This document shows, one piece after another, positions 35,231 through 43,760 of a stretch of 64,000 nucleotides of DNA; positions within the stretch are counted from its first letter, which is position 1; each line of letters opens with the position of its first letter. The notes under the pieces are model-generated. The model had not been told where the DNA came from and made no database searches. It was given only the letters and a program-made list of their open reading frames with translations. Source of the stretch: Arcicella sp038230735 (GTDB lineage Bacteria; Bacteroidota; Bacteroidia; Cytophagales; Spirosomataceae); contig JBBRMR010000003.1 of NCBI GenBank assembly GCA_038230735.1, forward strand, positions 1 to 64,000. The letters are read 5' to 3'. Both the position numbers and the translations under genes were made by a program.

Positions 35231-35950
35231 TTATTCTTTCAAAAGCATATCTAACATCCTTTCCGTATTATTCAAGAAATTTTTGGTTACTTGATAATGT
35301 TCGGTTTCTTCATATTTGACCTCTTCGATGCCGTCTTCGTCCAAGCGGATAATTTTTGCTCGGGGATACGCCAGTAGGATTGGCGAGTGCGTAGCGATTA
35401 TAAATTGTGATTTCCGTTTCACTAACTCATCAATAATCCCCAACAAAGCCAATTGCCGATTGGGCGAAAGTGCGGCTTCGGGTTCATCAAAAATATAAAG
35501 TCCATTTCCTCTTAGGCTTTGGGCAATGGCAATAAAAGATTCCCCATGCGACCGCTCGTGCAAGGATTTACTACCATAATTTCGTCTCATTTCTTCCATA
35601 TAAGTTGCCACATTATACAGACTTTCCGCTCGTAAAAAGAAATAATCCGTAGGCATTCCAATTCCTTTGGCAACTGTAATAAAATCTTGTAAGTTGGAGG
35701 CATTATTATGAATACATAGATTAACATTTTTTGAGCCACCTTCTAAACTAAACCCTTGATGCAGAGCAATAGCTTCCAAAATGGTGGATTTCCCCGAGCC
35801 ATTTTCGCCCACGATAAAGGTTACGTCTTCATGAAATTCTAATTCATCCAAACATTTTATCGCAGGAATATTGAACGGATATTCTTCAAAATTTTGGATT
35901 TTATCTCGCTTTAAAATTAGGCGTTTTATGTATGGTTTATCTTTTAACAT
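35231..35950 (-). CDS. AAA/ABC-type ATPase, SMC-like, stand-alone
   Basis: A 239-residue ATPase. Walker A is IVGENGSGKST near residue 50; a signature-like ERSHGESF and a Walker B with the catalytic Glu, LYIFDEPEAALSP, follow; and a switch His lies in FIIATHSPILL. This is the compact 'AAA_23/AAA_21' type, often seen in defence and repair systems, but no nuclease, TOPRIM or other domain is attached and no defence partner adjoins it unless the nearby Uma2-like gene is one. I start at ATG 35950 (MLKDKPYIKRLIL); the longer start at 35998 adds 16 residues of unlikely sequence. Confidence 0.75.
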   Translation of the reverse strand: MLKDKPYIKRLILKRDKIQNFEEYPFNIPAIKCLDELEFHEDVTFIVGENGSGKSTILEAIALHQGFSLEGGSKNVNLCIHNNASNLQDFITVAKGIGMPTDYFFLRAESLYNVATYMEEMRRNYGSKSLHERSHGESFIAIAQSLRGNGLYIFDEPEAALSPNRQLALLGIIDELVKRKSQFIIATHSPILLAYPRAKIIRLDEDGIEEVKYEETEHYQVTKNFLNNTERMLDMLLKE

Positions 35951-36038
35951 GAAATGTATGATAAGCTTTCCCCGAAATAAATCGCCACGATGTACCATTT
36001 CAGGGCTAAAAAATGGTTTGAGTTTATGGCTCTTTTAT

Positions 36039-36079
36039 ATTATAAAGCCCTGTGGATTGAACTCAAAGGGCTTTATAAT
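36039..36079 (-). terminator. Strong hairpin between the Uma2-like and ATPase genes
   Basis: ATTATAAAGCCCT (36039-36051) and AGGGCTTTATAAT (36067-36079) form a perfect 13-bp stem, 3 nt past the stop of the Uma2-like gene. It probably ends that transcript and separates it from the ATPase. Confidence 0.8.
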
Positions 36080-36081
36080 AG

Positions 36082-36729
36082 TCAAACCTTTGCCGTCAAA
36101 ATTACTTTATGATAAATTTCTTTCAAGGAAATATCTATTCCATCAATTCTAACCGTTCCGTTCAAATCATCAAAATCGTCATTGAACCAGTGCTGATTGT
36201 CTTGATTTTTAGTGTAAATAGTAATGTAAGGGGTATTTTGTTCGATATAAATAATCTGATGAATGGAATCCAATTTTTTATAACAGGGCAACTTTTTCTT
36301 CATATCGAATTCTTCAGTAGAATCAGAATGAATTTCTACCAGAATATAAGGATTAATAATTCCAGCTACTTTACGCTTGCGAGGAAACAATATGGATTCG
36401 CCTTTCATGACCAAAGCATCAGGATTGAATGCCATTTCACAGTCGGGTACGTAAACAGTTTTTGCACTTCCCATTGCTCGGTATTCTTCTTTTTCGAGGT
36501 AAATTTGTCTTAGAATTGCCAAAATGTTGGCTACAATTGTTTCGTGGTTATCGCTTGCTTGGCTCATTTTTGCTTTAATTTCTCCATTGATATATTCAAT
36601 TGTATAGGGTTCGTCTGCCATTTCCTCCAAAACGTCCCAATACTCTTCCAATGAAGCGGGAATGAAGATGATTCGTTCTTGCTCCAAACGTTCCATGATA
36701 CTTTCAGAAAGACTTACTACGGCTATCAT
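36082..36729 (-). CDS. Uma2-family (DUF820) putative endonuclease, full length
   Basis: A 215-residue Uma2 protein. The family outline is present: LEEYWDVLEEMADEPYTIEYINGEIKAKMSQASDNHETIVANILAIL at the start, VPDCEMAFNPDALVMKGE (the PD of the nuclease-like core), NPYILVEIHSDSTEEFDMKKKLPCYKKLDSIHQIIYI with the E-I/V core and Lys residues. The fold is restriction-endonuclease-like; biological role unresolved. Terminators flank it on both sides, so it is probably its own transcript. A shortened relative sits in the nuo operon at 162-575. Confidence 0.82.
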   Translation of the reverse strand: MIAVVSLSESIMERLEQERIIFIPASLEEYWDVLEEMADEPYTIEYINGEIKAKMSQASDNHETIVANILAILRQIYLEKEEYRAMGSAKTVYVPDCEMAFNPDALVMKGESILFPRKRKVAGIINPYILVEIHSDSTEEFDMKKKLPCYKKLDSIHQIIYIEQNTPYITIYTKNQDNQHWFNDDFDDLNGTVRIDGIDISLKEIYHKVILTAKV

Positions 36730-36774
36730 AATGTTATTGTTTTTTTGTAAAAATAAATAAATAATGCGTATAAA

Positions 36775-36809
36775 AAAATCCCCAAAGAAATAATTTCATT
36801 GGGGATTTT
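36775..36809 (-). terminator. Terminator after the cytochrome/beta-propeller gene
   Basis: AAAATCCCC (36775-36783) pairs with GGGGATTTT (36801-36809), and AAGAAA/TTTC(A)TT extends the stem. It follows the stop of the minus-strand gene at 36841 by about 30 nt. Confidence 0.8.
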
Positions 36810-36840
36810 CACTCAATCACTCCTTCACTAAATTACCCTC

Positions 36841-38727
36841 TTAATCATTATTCTCAATCTTATTCAAATCCGCTTTGGCCTTTTTTGTGCCTAAATTATT
36901 AATCCAAGACGCAATTTTTAATACATCTGCCTTTGGTACGTGAGACATTGGAGCCATTTCAGTAGCATATTCGGGCCAATTTGAAGGCTGTGGTTTATAC
37001 ACTAATTCCAAAATCTGTTCATTGGTATAATTACGTTTGGCGATGTCCGAATAAGATGGTCCAACCACTTTGGTATTTTCATTATGGCAAGCTAAGCAGG
37101 CGTGTTTTTTCAATAAAAGGGTTGCTTCTTTCGTACTGACTACAAAATCTTTACTCGCACTTACTTTCTCTTTTTTAGTGACTGCTTTTGCCTCTTTTAT
37201 AGATTCAATCACCCGTAAAGGCACTTTTGCTAAGTCTCCTGCTGGGATGGCATTGAGCGTATAGTAAGCAAAATCATGTAAAAGTGGTTGTGCTTTATCA
37301 TTCAAAACACCATTTAAGGTGATTTGATGAATATACCCCAACCGCAAATTATCCATCACCAAACGTACTTTCAAACCATCTTCAGATACAATTACACCCC
37401 GTAAAGGAGTGACTTCTTGGTTAATAATTGGGCTGCCGTATTGATGTTGGTATTTATAAGTAAAACTTTTTAGTTCGTAATTATTCAAATTCTCTGCCGT
37501 GGTTTTATTGACGGGTTGCGTAAATTCAATCTCAAAACCGTCTGGACGAGCCGAAACGGTTTTCATTTCAAAGGGCATATTTCCATTCCAAACCAAACGT
37601 TGTAAACCGAATAAATCTTTGCCCGTTGAACCCCAACCTCGAGAAGTTTGCCCTACGAACATTGAGCCATCATTGCCCCATCTCGCCCGCAAAGTACCCG
37701 ATTGAAAACCTTCTCTGAACGGATAACAAGCACCTTGATATTTACCATTTACTTTTTCCAAAGTCATTCTCATGGCTTTTGATTGTCCTTGGTCATAAAC
37801 AAAATACTGACCCGTGAAAGGTCCGAATTTACCGCCAGTTTGGTCTTCTATCATATCAGAAGTTGAGATTCCCATCAAAGCGTGAGGAAACCATACGGCT
37901 GGCAATTTTAAAGATTTCATCTTTTTGGCAGCTTCATACATGGGTTCTCCCGTGTCGGGAACATCCGCTTTTGTGGTTGGTTTGATTGGTGAATCGGGTT
38001 CTTTAGTCCAGTATAAACTACCTGCATTACCCGCAAAATCCCCTTTTTCGAGGTGTGTAATTCTTCCAGAACCTACCCAATCGCCCTGATTTTCACCGTA
38101 GAGAATGTCATTATTTGAATTAATGGTAAATCCTGCGGGCGAGCGTAAACCTGCTGCAATGGGTTCAAGGGTTCCGTCTTTTTTCACTTTTACTAACCAA
38201 CCTCTCCATTTAGCTAATTTGCCTTCGCCATAACCAACCCAAGCCACATTAAAAGTCAAATACATTTCGCCATTTTTGTCAAAAACGGGTCCGTAAGAGT
38301 ATTCATGATAGTTACCTGATACGTCCCAATTGGCATAAGATTCGTAAACATCCGCTTTACCATCGCCATCGGTATCGGTCAATTTCGTTAATTCCCCTCG
38401 CTGACAACAATAAAATGAGCCATCACGATACGCCAAACCAAGGGCTTCGTGCAAACCACTGGCGAACAATGTATAGCGTGGCTGCGTACCATCGGGCATA
38501 TAAGGATTTTCAATAATCCAAACCTCTCCCCTACGGGTACACACCGCCACTCGTCCATCGGGCATGGGAGCAACCCCTCCCGCTTCCATTTTTATTCCTT
38601 CGGGAATGGTAACGGTTTTGATTTCGTAAAAATCTGATTCGGCAAGAACCTTTTGCTCAGTTTGAGCAAAGATTTGTTGGGTCAGAAAACCGAAAATAAT
38701 GGTGGATATGATCTGATATTTTTTCAT
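36841..38727 (-). CDS. Secreted beta-propeller dehydrogenase-like protein with C-terminal cytochrome c domain
   Basis: A 628-residue exported protein: signal peptide MKKYQIISTIIFGFLTQQIFAQ, then a PQQ-dependent sugar dehydrogenase-like six-bladed propeller (GLHEALGLAYRDGSFYCCQRGELTKLTDTDGDGKADVYE ... LRSPAGFTINSNNDILYGENQGDWVG), a connecting beta domain, and a c-type heme domain with CLACH at residues 544-548 and a likely Met ligand in EMAPMSHV. Such fusions are called 'membrane-bound dehydrogenase' in planctomycetes and Bacteroidota. It probably oxidises a sugar and passes electrons to its own heme. It lies 84 nt downstream of the DUF1080 gene and is probably in one operon with it. Confidence 0.82.
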   Translation of the reverse strand: MKKYQIISTIIFGFLTQQIFAQTEQKVLAESDFYEIKTVTIPEGIKMEAGGVAPMPDGRVAVCTRRGEVWIIENPYMPDGTQPRYTLFASGLHEALGLAYRDGSFYCCQRGELTKLTDTDGDGKADVYESYANWDVSGNYHEYSYGPVFDKNGEMYLTFNVAWVGYGEGKLAKWRGWLVKVKKDGTLEPIAAGLRSPAGFTINSNNDILYGENQGDWVGSGRITHLEKGDFAGNAGSLYWTKEPDSPIKPTTKADVPDTGEPMYEAAKKMKSLKLPAVWFPHALMGISTSDMIEDQTGGKFGPFTGQYFVYDQGQSKAMRMTLEKVNGKYQGACYPFREGFQSGTLRARWGNDGSMFVGQTSRGWGSTGKDLFGLQRLVWNGNMPFEMKTVSARPDGFEIEFTQPVNKTTAENLNNYELKSFTYKYQHQYGSPIINQEVTPLRGVIVSEDGLKVRLVMDNLRLGYIHQITLNGVLNDKAQPLLHDFAYYTLNAIPAGDLAKVPLRVIESIKEAKAVTKKEKVSASKDFVVSTKEATLLLKKHACLACHNENTKVVGPSYSDIAKRNYTNEQILELVYKPQPSNWPEYATEMAPMSHVPKADVLKIASWINNLGTKKAKADLNKIENND

Positions 38728-38811
38728 TTTATTTATGAGTTATATGTCAAAAACCTTTAAGTCGTAGGACAGAAACTGTTTAACTGTTTAACTATTTAAC
38801 CTTTTAACTTT

Positions 38812-40644
38812 TTAAAAAATAATTTGATAAGAAACCTCTTTTAATCCATTCAATGGCATCAATAATTGCTTTTTACCTTGGTTTTCACGCATGATTATTT
38901 TGTTGGTTTCTATTGGTAAAACTTCTACATAATAGCTTTTATTATCAATTGAATAGCGAGTAGCCGAAACCTCCGAAATCTCTGAACCTTCGGCGAGGAG
39001 GGCATACAATTGTTTACCCGCCACAGGTTCTCCTTCAAAATTCAACTGACGTTTCAAGCCCTCCGCTTGGGTTAAGGGCGTAGTAATATCGGTTACTTTC
39101 AAACCTTTGTAATCATACATAAAACTTGGGTATCCGCTACCCATTGGCTGTTTTTGGAGTTTATAACCCTTATATTTCAAATCTTCTTTGATAAGGTTAG
39201 CAGGAAATTCCGCTTCTGTATTAGCCAAATATGCCAAAGGAAATTTATCATTCGCATTGATGGTCATACCCATGGCGGATGCCGTTTGGGGTTCGCCACG
39301 GTCGAGCCACATATCGGTTGTATTCAAGAAATCGCCACGCCAAAATTGTAAAAATCCTCCTTGATTGAGGTCATAAGAAAAATTCAATCCATCGGGCATT
39401 CCAACGCTAATGCCGTGCGATATTTTTTTATCCCCATACATAATAAACGACCTCTGAATGGCGGGTACATCAGTTGTTTTAACATCAATTAAGGGCATTG
39501 GAACCATATCCAATAAGGAAGTACGTTCCGTAATGGCTTGCTTTTCCCATTGATCTTTTTGGATAAAAATACCCAGAGAGTTTGGTCGCCAGTTATAATC
39601 TTTGGTATAAAGAATGGTATAATTATGCTCGCCAGCCGACAATTGTTTATTTCCTTTTGTTACTTCAGCAGGGTTGTGCCATCCTTTTATGATGGTATCA
39701 TTATCCACAATAACTGCTCCAATTGCCTCCCATTGACCAATTACGTTATAATTTCCTGCCACTTTGGTCGTAAATTTTCCATCAAATTTTAGCAAAAAAT
39801 CCTTTTTTACATCAAGCACTTTTTGAGTTGGTTTTGCCAATATTCCTGAACTAATTGGAGTAGTATTTGAAGGTTTAAAATTTGTAACTATCCCTTGATA
39901 AATTTCATACTTAACGGGCGAAAAGGCAATATCACTTTTTTCAAATACTTCATAAGCAATATTTTTCAAAGCAATCTGCCCGTGGTCTCCTTGAATCATC
40001 AACGGGGCTTTGGTAACTTCTTGCGTTGAAACAGCCCCACGAGTTACACCTAATAATTCTATATTTTGTTGAATAATCAAACCATTCAAAATGACAGAAT
40101 TGAAGCGTGCGTTAGTCAATTTCTTGCCCGATGCATCAAAGGTTGGGGCTTTAAAATCTATCTCAATATGATTCCAAAGTCCTGGGGCTTTCACACAATT
40201 TTGTCGGGGAGGATGTCCTTCATATCCTTCTTTTCCTTTACCACGGGCTTCGTCCCAACGGTGATAAATGGCACCGCAATCGCCATCCGTTACGGGTGTT
40301 TTCAACCATGAATCATACAACTGTATTTCGTAGCGACTTTGTAGGTAAACACCCGAATTTGCCCCTTTTGGTAACATAAAATCCAACGATAACTTAATAT
40401 CCCCGTGTTCGAGGTTGAATTTTAAATCATCCGTTCGTTGGTATTTTGCCCCTCGCAACGTGCAAAATAAAATGCCTTTGCCAGCCTTGGACGTGAGCAA
40501 AGGAGCATTGAAATTACCCGAAACATCGCTCTCAATCGTCCAGTTGGCACTCGGATTATTGAAAGCACTCAAATCATTCAACTGAATTTGGGTTTGGGCA
40601 AATCCAGCTAATGGAAAGAGAAGGAGGAAGATTTTTTTTAACAT
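38812..40644 (-). CDS. Secreted DUF1080 (3-keto-disaccharide hydrolase-like) protein with PA14-like region
   Basis: A 610-residue exported protein with signal peptide MLKKIFLLLFPLAGFAQ. Residues ~20-240 are a DUF1080/concanavalin-like glucanase domain: FKLxxDFMLPKGANSGVYLQSRYEIQLYDSW, CGAIYHRWDEARGKG, PGLWNHIEIDF and FNSVILNG. Residues ~275-385 resemble a PA14-type sugar-binding sandwich (FDGKFTTKVAGNYNVIG ... LSAGEHNYTILYTKDY). The remaining ~220 residues are a second beta-rich domain. DUF1080 proteins include 3-keto-glycoside hydrolases; the neighbouring dehydrogenase-cytochrome would fit a sugar-oxidation pathway. Confidence 0.82.
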   Translation of the reverse strand: MLKKIFLLLFPLAGFAQTQIQLNDLSAFNNPSANWTIESDVSGNFNAPLLTSKAGKGILFCTLRGAKYQRTDDLKFNLEHGDIKLSLDFMLPKGANSGVYLQSRYEIQLYDSWLKTPVTDGDCGAIYHRWDEARGKGKEGYEGHPPRQNCVKAPGLWNHIEIDFKAPTFDASGKKLTNARFNSVILNGLIIQQNIELLGVTRGAVSTQEVTKAPLMIQGDHGQIALKNIAYEVFEKSDIAFSPVKYEIYQGIVTNFKPSNTTPISSGILAKPTQKVLDVKKDFLLKFDGKFTTKVAGNYNVIGQWEAIGAVIVDNDTIIKGWHNPAEVTKGNKQLSAGEHNYTILYTKDYNWRPNSLGIFIQKDQWEKQAITERTSLLDMVPMPLIDVKTTDVPAIQRSFIMYGDKKISHGISVGMPDGLNFSYDLNQGGFLQFWRGDFLNTTDMWLDRGEPQTASAMGMTINANDKFPLAYLANTEAEFPANLIKEDLKYKGYKLQKQPMGSGYPSFMYDYKGLKVTDITTPLTQAEGLKRQLNFEGEPVAGKQLYALLAEGSEISEVSATRYSIDNKSYYVEVLPIETNKIIMRENQGKKQLLMPLNGLKEVSYQIIF

Positions 40645-40802
40645 TTTTCTAAATTTAGGGAAAGAAAATTTGCAGGAAAGTTTGTGAGTGTAAAAGCATA
40701 ATATCTCTGAAATATACCTAAATTTAAGCGTAAATTAACATTTCGTCCATTACTTTGGTTTAATCTTATATATTTATCACTATCAAAACAACATTTCAGA
40801 TT

Positions 40803-41702
40803 ATGCAAAAAAGAACCCAATTTTTAGATACGTTACATAATTTTTTCCTCTCCGAAAAAACTAAGAAAAAAAGTGAGACGATTATCATTAAAATCGCTAT
40901 TGCCAGTTTCATTATTCATTCATTGTTGATAGCTTTAGTTGATTTCAAGATTTTACAAGTAAATGATTCTACGGGACTTCTCCGAAATCCGATTGTCGCC
41001 ATCTACACCCCATTTTCGTTCATCCTTATCTATGAGGTTTATTTACTGATTTATTATCTCCCAAAATCTATCAACAAATACATTGGTAAGCAATATGAAA
41101 TTATTACTTTGATTTTAATCAGACGAATTTTTAAGGATTTATCAAGAATACAATTTACCCCAAATTGGTTTGAAGTCAAGGGAGATTTACAATTCACTTA
41201 CGATATTGTTGGCACAGTGATTTTGTTTTATTTGATATATTATTTTTACAAGCTTAATCAAAAAAAGGAAGAAAACGATAAAGATGAGAAAGTTGTACTC
41301 ACGCCCCAAGTGGCACAGTTTGTTGAAACCAAAAAAATAATAGCTACTTTTTTGGTACCAGTCTTGTTAATTCTGGCAACTTTTAGTTTTTCTAATTGGA
41401 TTTATGAAAACTTTATTACCGTCAGCAAAGTGGTGGGTTCAATCAGGGATATTAATAAAATATTTTTCGATGAGTTTTTTACGGTGCTAATTTTGACGGA
41501 TGTTTTGTTATTACTAATTTCATTTTTTCATACCGACCAATTCAGTAAAGTTATCCGAAATTCGGGTTTTATTATTTCCACTATTTTGATAAAATTATCA
41601 TTTGGCATTGAGGGTTTACTAAATACCGTTACCGCAGTTGTGGCAGTGCTTATTGGGGTAATTTTGTTAAAAATCCATAATCAGTATGAAAAATTAGAGT
41701 AA
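40803..41702 (+). CDS. Polytopic membrane protein of unknown function
   Basis: A 299-residue protein with about seven hydrophobic segments (for example IAIASFIIHSLLIALV, YTPFSFILIYEVYLLIYYL, IVGTVILFYLIYYFY, FLVPVLLILATFSF, VLILTDVLLLLISFF, and two at the end) and a charged cytoplasmic loop rich in Lys/Glu (KLNQKKEENDKDEKVV). I see no transporter or channel signature. It is divergent from the DUF1080 gene and lies 27 nt before the monooxygenase gene, with which it may be cotranscribed. Confidence 0.75.
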   Translation: MQKRTQFLDTLHNFFLSEKTKKKSETIIIKIAIASFIIHSLLIALVDFKILQVNDSTGLLRNPIVAIYTPFSFILIYEVYLLIYYLPKSINKYIGKQYEIITLILIRRIFKDLSRIQFTPNWFEVKGDLQFTYDIVGTVILFYLIYYFYKLNQKKEENDKDEKVVLTPQVAQFVETKKIIATFLVPVLLILATFSFSNWIYENFITVSKVVGSIRDINKIFFDEFFTVLILTDVLLLLISFFHTDQFSKVIRNSGFIISTILIKLSFGIEGLLNTVTAVVAVLIGVILLKIHNQYEKLE

Positions 41703-41729
41703 GTTCCATGAGTACAACCAATAAAATTT

Positions 41730-43211
41730 ATGCAAAAATTAGATTATAACGTTGCTATCATTGGGGCAGGTTTTGCGGGTTTGGGTGCTGCCCTTCGCTT
41801 GAAAAAATCGGGCGAAAATTCTTTTGTCGTTTTTGAAAGAGGGAATGAAGTCGGTGGCACTTGGCGAGACAATATTTACCCAGGCTGTGGTTGTGACATT
41901 CCTTCTCATTTATATTCCTTTTCTTTTGAACCAAACCCCAATTGGACTCGCAGATTTTCTAAGCAACCCGAGATTTTGCAGTATCTCAAAGACTGCGTTC
42001 AGCGAAATAATCTTGATGCTCATATTCAATTAAATACCGAAATTTTTGGCGTATTTTTCCATGAAAAAGAAGGCTTTTATACCATTACCGATGCCGCTGC
42101 AAGAAAGACCACCGCCCGCATAGTCATCGTGGGCTTAGGTCCTTTGAACCGTCCACAAATTCCTGATTTCAAGGGACTTAATACTTTCAAAGGTAAAATT
42201 TTTCACTCCTCAAATTGGGATTATTCCTACAATCTTACGGGTAAGAGAGTAGCCGTAATTGGCACGGGGGCAAGTGCCATTCAGTTCATTCCTGAGATTG
42301 TGGATAAGGTGGAAAAACTCTACGTTTTTCAAAGAACTGCCCCATGGATTATGCCCAAACCCGATGGTGAATTTTCGGGTTTTATGAAATCACTTTTTTC
42401 AAAATTGCCCTTCATCCAAATCGCTTATCGAGAGTTCATATTCTGGTTTAATGAATTTGTGGGTTTATCATTTATTGGTAATAAAACCATTGCAAAAATG
42501 GCAAAATCCCAAGCCGACCAACATCTTGATAAACAAGTCAAAGACCCCGTCTTCCGTGAAGTTTTGAGACCCAATTATCAAATGGGTTGTAAGCGAATCA
42601 TGATAACGGATGATTATTATCCAGCCCTCCAAAAGCCTAATGTTCAAGTGATTACCAATTCAATTGCTGAGATAAAAGAACATTCCATTATTGATAAAAG
42701 CGGTAAAGAAATTGAGGTCGATACCATCATTTTTGGCACGGGTTTCCACGTAGCAGAATATCCCGAAAAGTTCATTAAAAATTATACTATTTCGGGATTG
42801 GGCGGAAGGAGTTTATTTGAAGAATGGACACAAAAAGGCTTTGAGGCATTCAAAGGAACTACGATTAACGGCTTTCCAAATTTGATGTTTATTTTAGGTC
42901 CAAACACAGGTTTGGGGCATAATTCTGTCGTTCATATTATGGAATCTCAGATAAACTACATCATGAAATATTACGAAATTTTGAAGAAAATGCCGTTAAA
43001 ATCTTACTTAAATATAAAGCCCGAAGTGCAAAAAAATTATAACGAAAGAATACAATTACAATTCAAAAATACCGCTTGGGCATCGGGTTGTGGCAGTTAT
43101 TATATCAATTCGGAAGGGAAAAATACTACGCTTTATCCGAGACTAAATACTGCCTTTCGGAAAGAGACGGAGAAAGTGGATTTGGAGGATTATTTGGTGG
43201 TTGGGGATTGA
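41730..43211 (+). CDS. Flavin-containing (Baeyer-Villiger-type) monooxygenase
   Basis: A 493-residue class B flavoprotein monooxygenase that uses FAD, NADPH and O2. FAD Rossmann motif GAGFAGLGAALRL at residues ~11-23, GGTWRDNIYPGCGCDIPSHLYSFSF after it, the BVMO fingerprint FKGKIFHSSNWDY, and a second NADPH loop GTGASAIQF. Late ATG-type motif IIFGTGFH is also present. It probably converts ketones to esters or hydroxylates amines; the substrate is unknown. It stands between the membrane protein and a DUF983 gene. Confidence 0.88.
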   Translation: MQKLDYNVAIIGAGFAGLGAALRLKKSGENSFVVFERGNEVGGTWRDNIYPGCGCDIPSHLYSFSFEPNPNWTRRFSKQPEILQYLKDCVQRNNLDAHIQLNTEIFGVFFHEKEGFYTITDAAARKTTARIVIVGLGPLNRPQIPDFKGLNTFKGKIFHSSNWDYSYNLTGKRVAVIGTGASAIQFIPEIVDKVEKLYVFQRTAPWIMPKPDGEFSGFMKSLFSKLPFIQIAYREFIFWFNEFVGLSFIGNKTIAKMAKSQADQHLDKQVKDPVFREVLRPNYQMGCKRIMITDDYYPALQKPNVQVITNSIAEIKEHSIIDKSGKEIEVDTIIFGTGFHVAEYPEKFIKNYTISGLGGRSLFEEWTQKGFEAFKGTTINGFPNLMFILGPNTGLGHNSVVHIMESQINYIMKYYEILKKMPLKSYLNIKPEVQKNYNERIQLQFKNTAWASGCGSYYINSEGKNTTLYPRLNTAFRKETEKVDLEDYLVVGD

Positions 43212-43251
43212 TTTTTACGATAGCTTTGTTCTCTAAATAAACAATGAAACT

Positions 43252-43659
43252 ATGGAAATCAATAACCTAAAATTAGACGTAGCACCCAGCAAATTTATGG
43301 CAATGTCGAAAGCATTTTGTCCACGATGCCGAGAGGGAAAAATGTTTAAATATCCTCTTTCAAAAATCAGTAAATTTGCAGAAATGAACGAAAATTGTCC
43401 CGTCTGTGGGCTGAAATTTGAAGTTGAACCAGGCTTTTGGTACGGAGCAATGTTCGTGAGTTATGCCAATACCATTTTGCTTTTGGTCGTCATGGGCGTA
43501 GGGATATTTTATCTTTTTGATGACCCATCAACGCTTTCTTATATCGTAGCAATAACGGTAATGTCGATATTATTAGTGCCTTTCAATTTTAGAATTTCAC
43601 GGTCGGTGTTTTTGCATTTGTTTGGGTTTGTGAAGTATCGGGGAATTGTAAAAGGTTGA
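43252..43659 (+). CDS. DUF983 membrane protein
   Basis: A 135-residue protein of the DUF983 family. It has two zinc-type knuckles, CPRCREGKMF and CPVCGLKFE, then EPGFWYGAMFVSYA (a family hallmark) and two C-terminal membrane spans. Function unknown; related proteins are found near cytochrome oxidase genes in other phyla. It follows the monooxygenase by 40 nt. Confidence 0.85.
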   Translation: MEINNLKLDVAPSKFMAMSKAFCPRCREGKMFKYPLSKISKFAEMNENCPVCGLKFEVEPGFWYGAMFVSYANTILLLVVMGVGIFYLFDDPSTLSYIVAITVMSILLVPFNFRISRSVFLHLFGFVKYRGIVKG

Positions 43660-43760
43660 TTGTTAGCATAATTTAGATTTAGTTATTGGTTCAGTTTCAG
43701 TGCTTTGGATTTACATCTTTAACCAGTGGTTACCCCTAATAACAATCAGGTTTTTTACAG

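Noticed and set aside
35231..36729. ATPase plus Uma2-like nuclease as a two-gene defence system
   Set aside because: A strong 13-bp terminator separates the two genes and each appears to be its own transcript; there is no third component or overlap.
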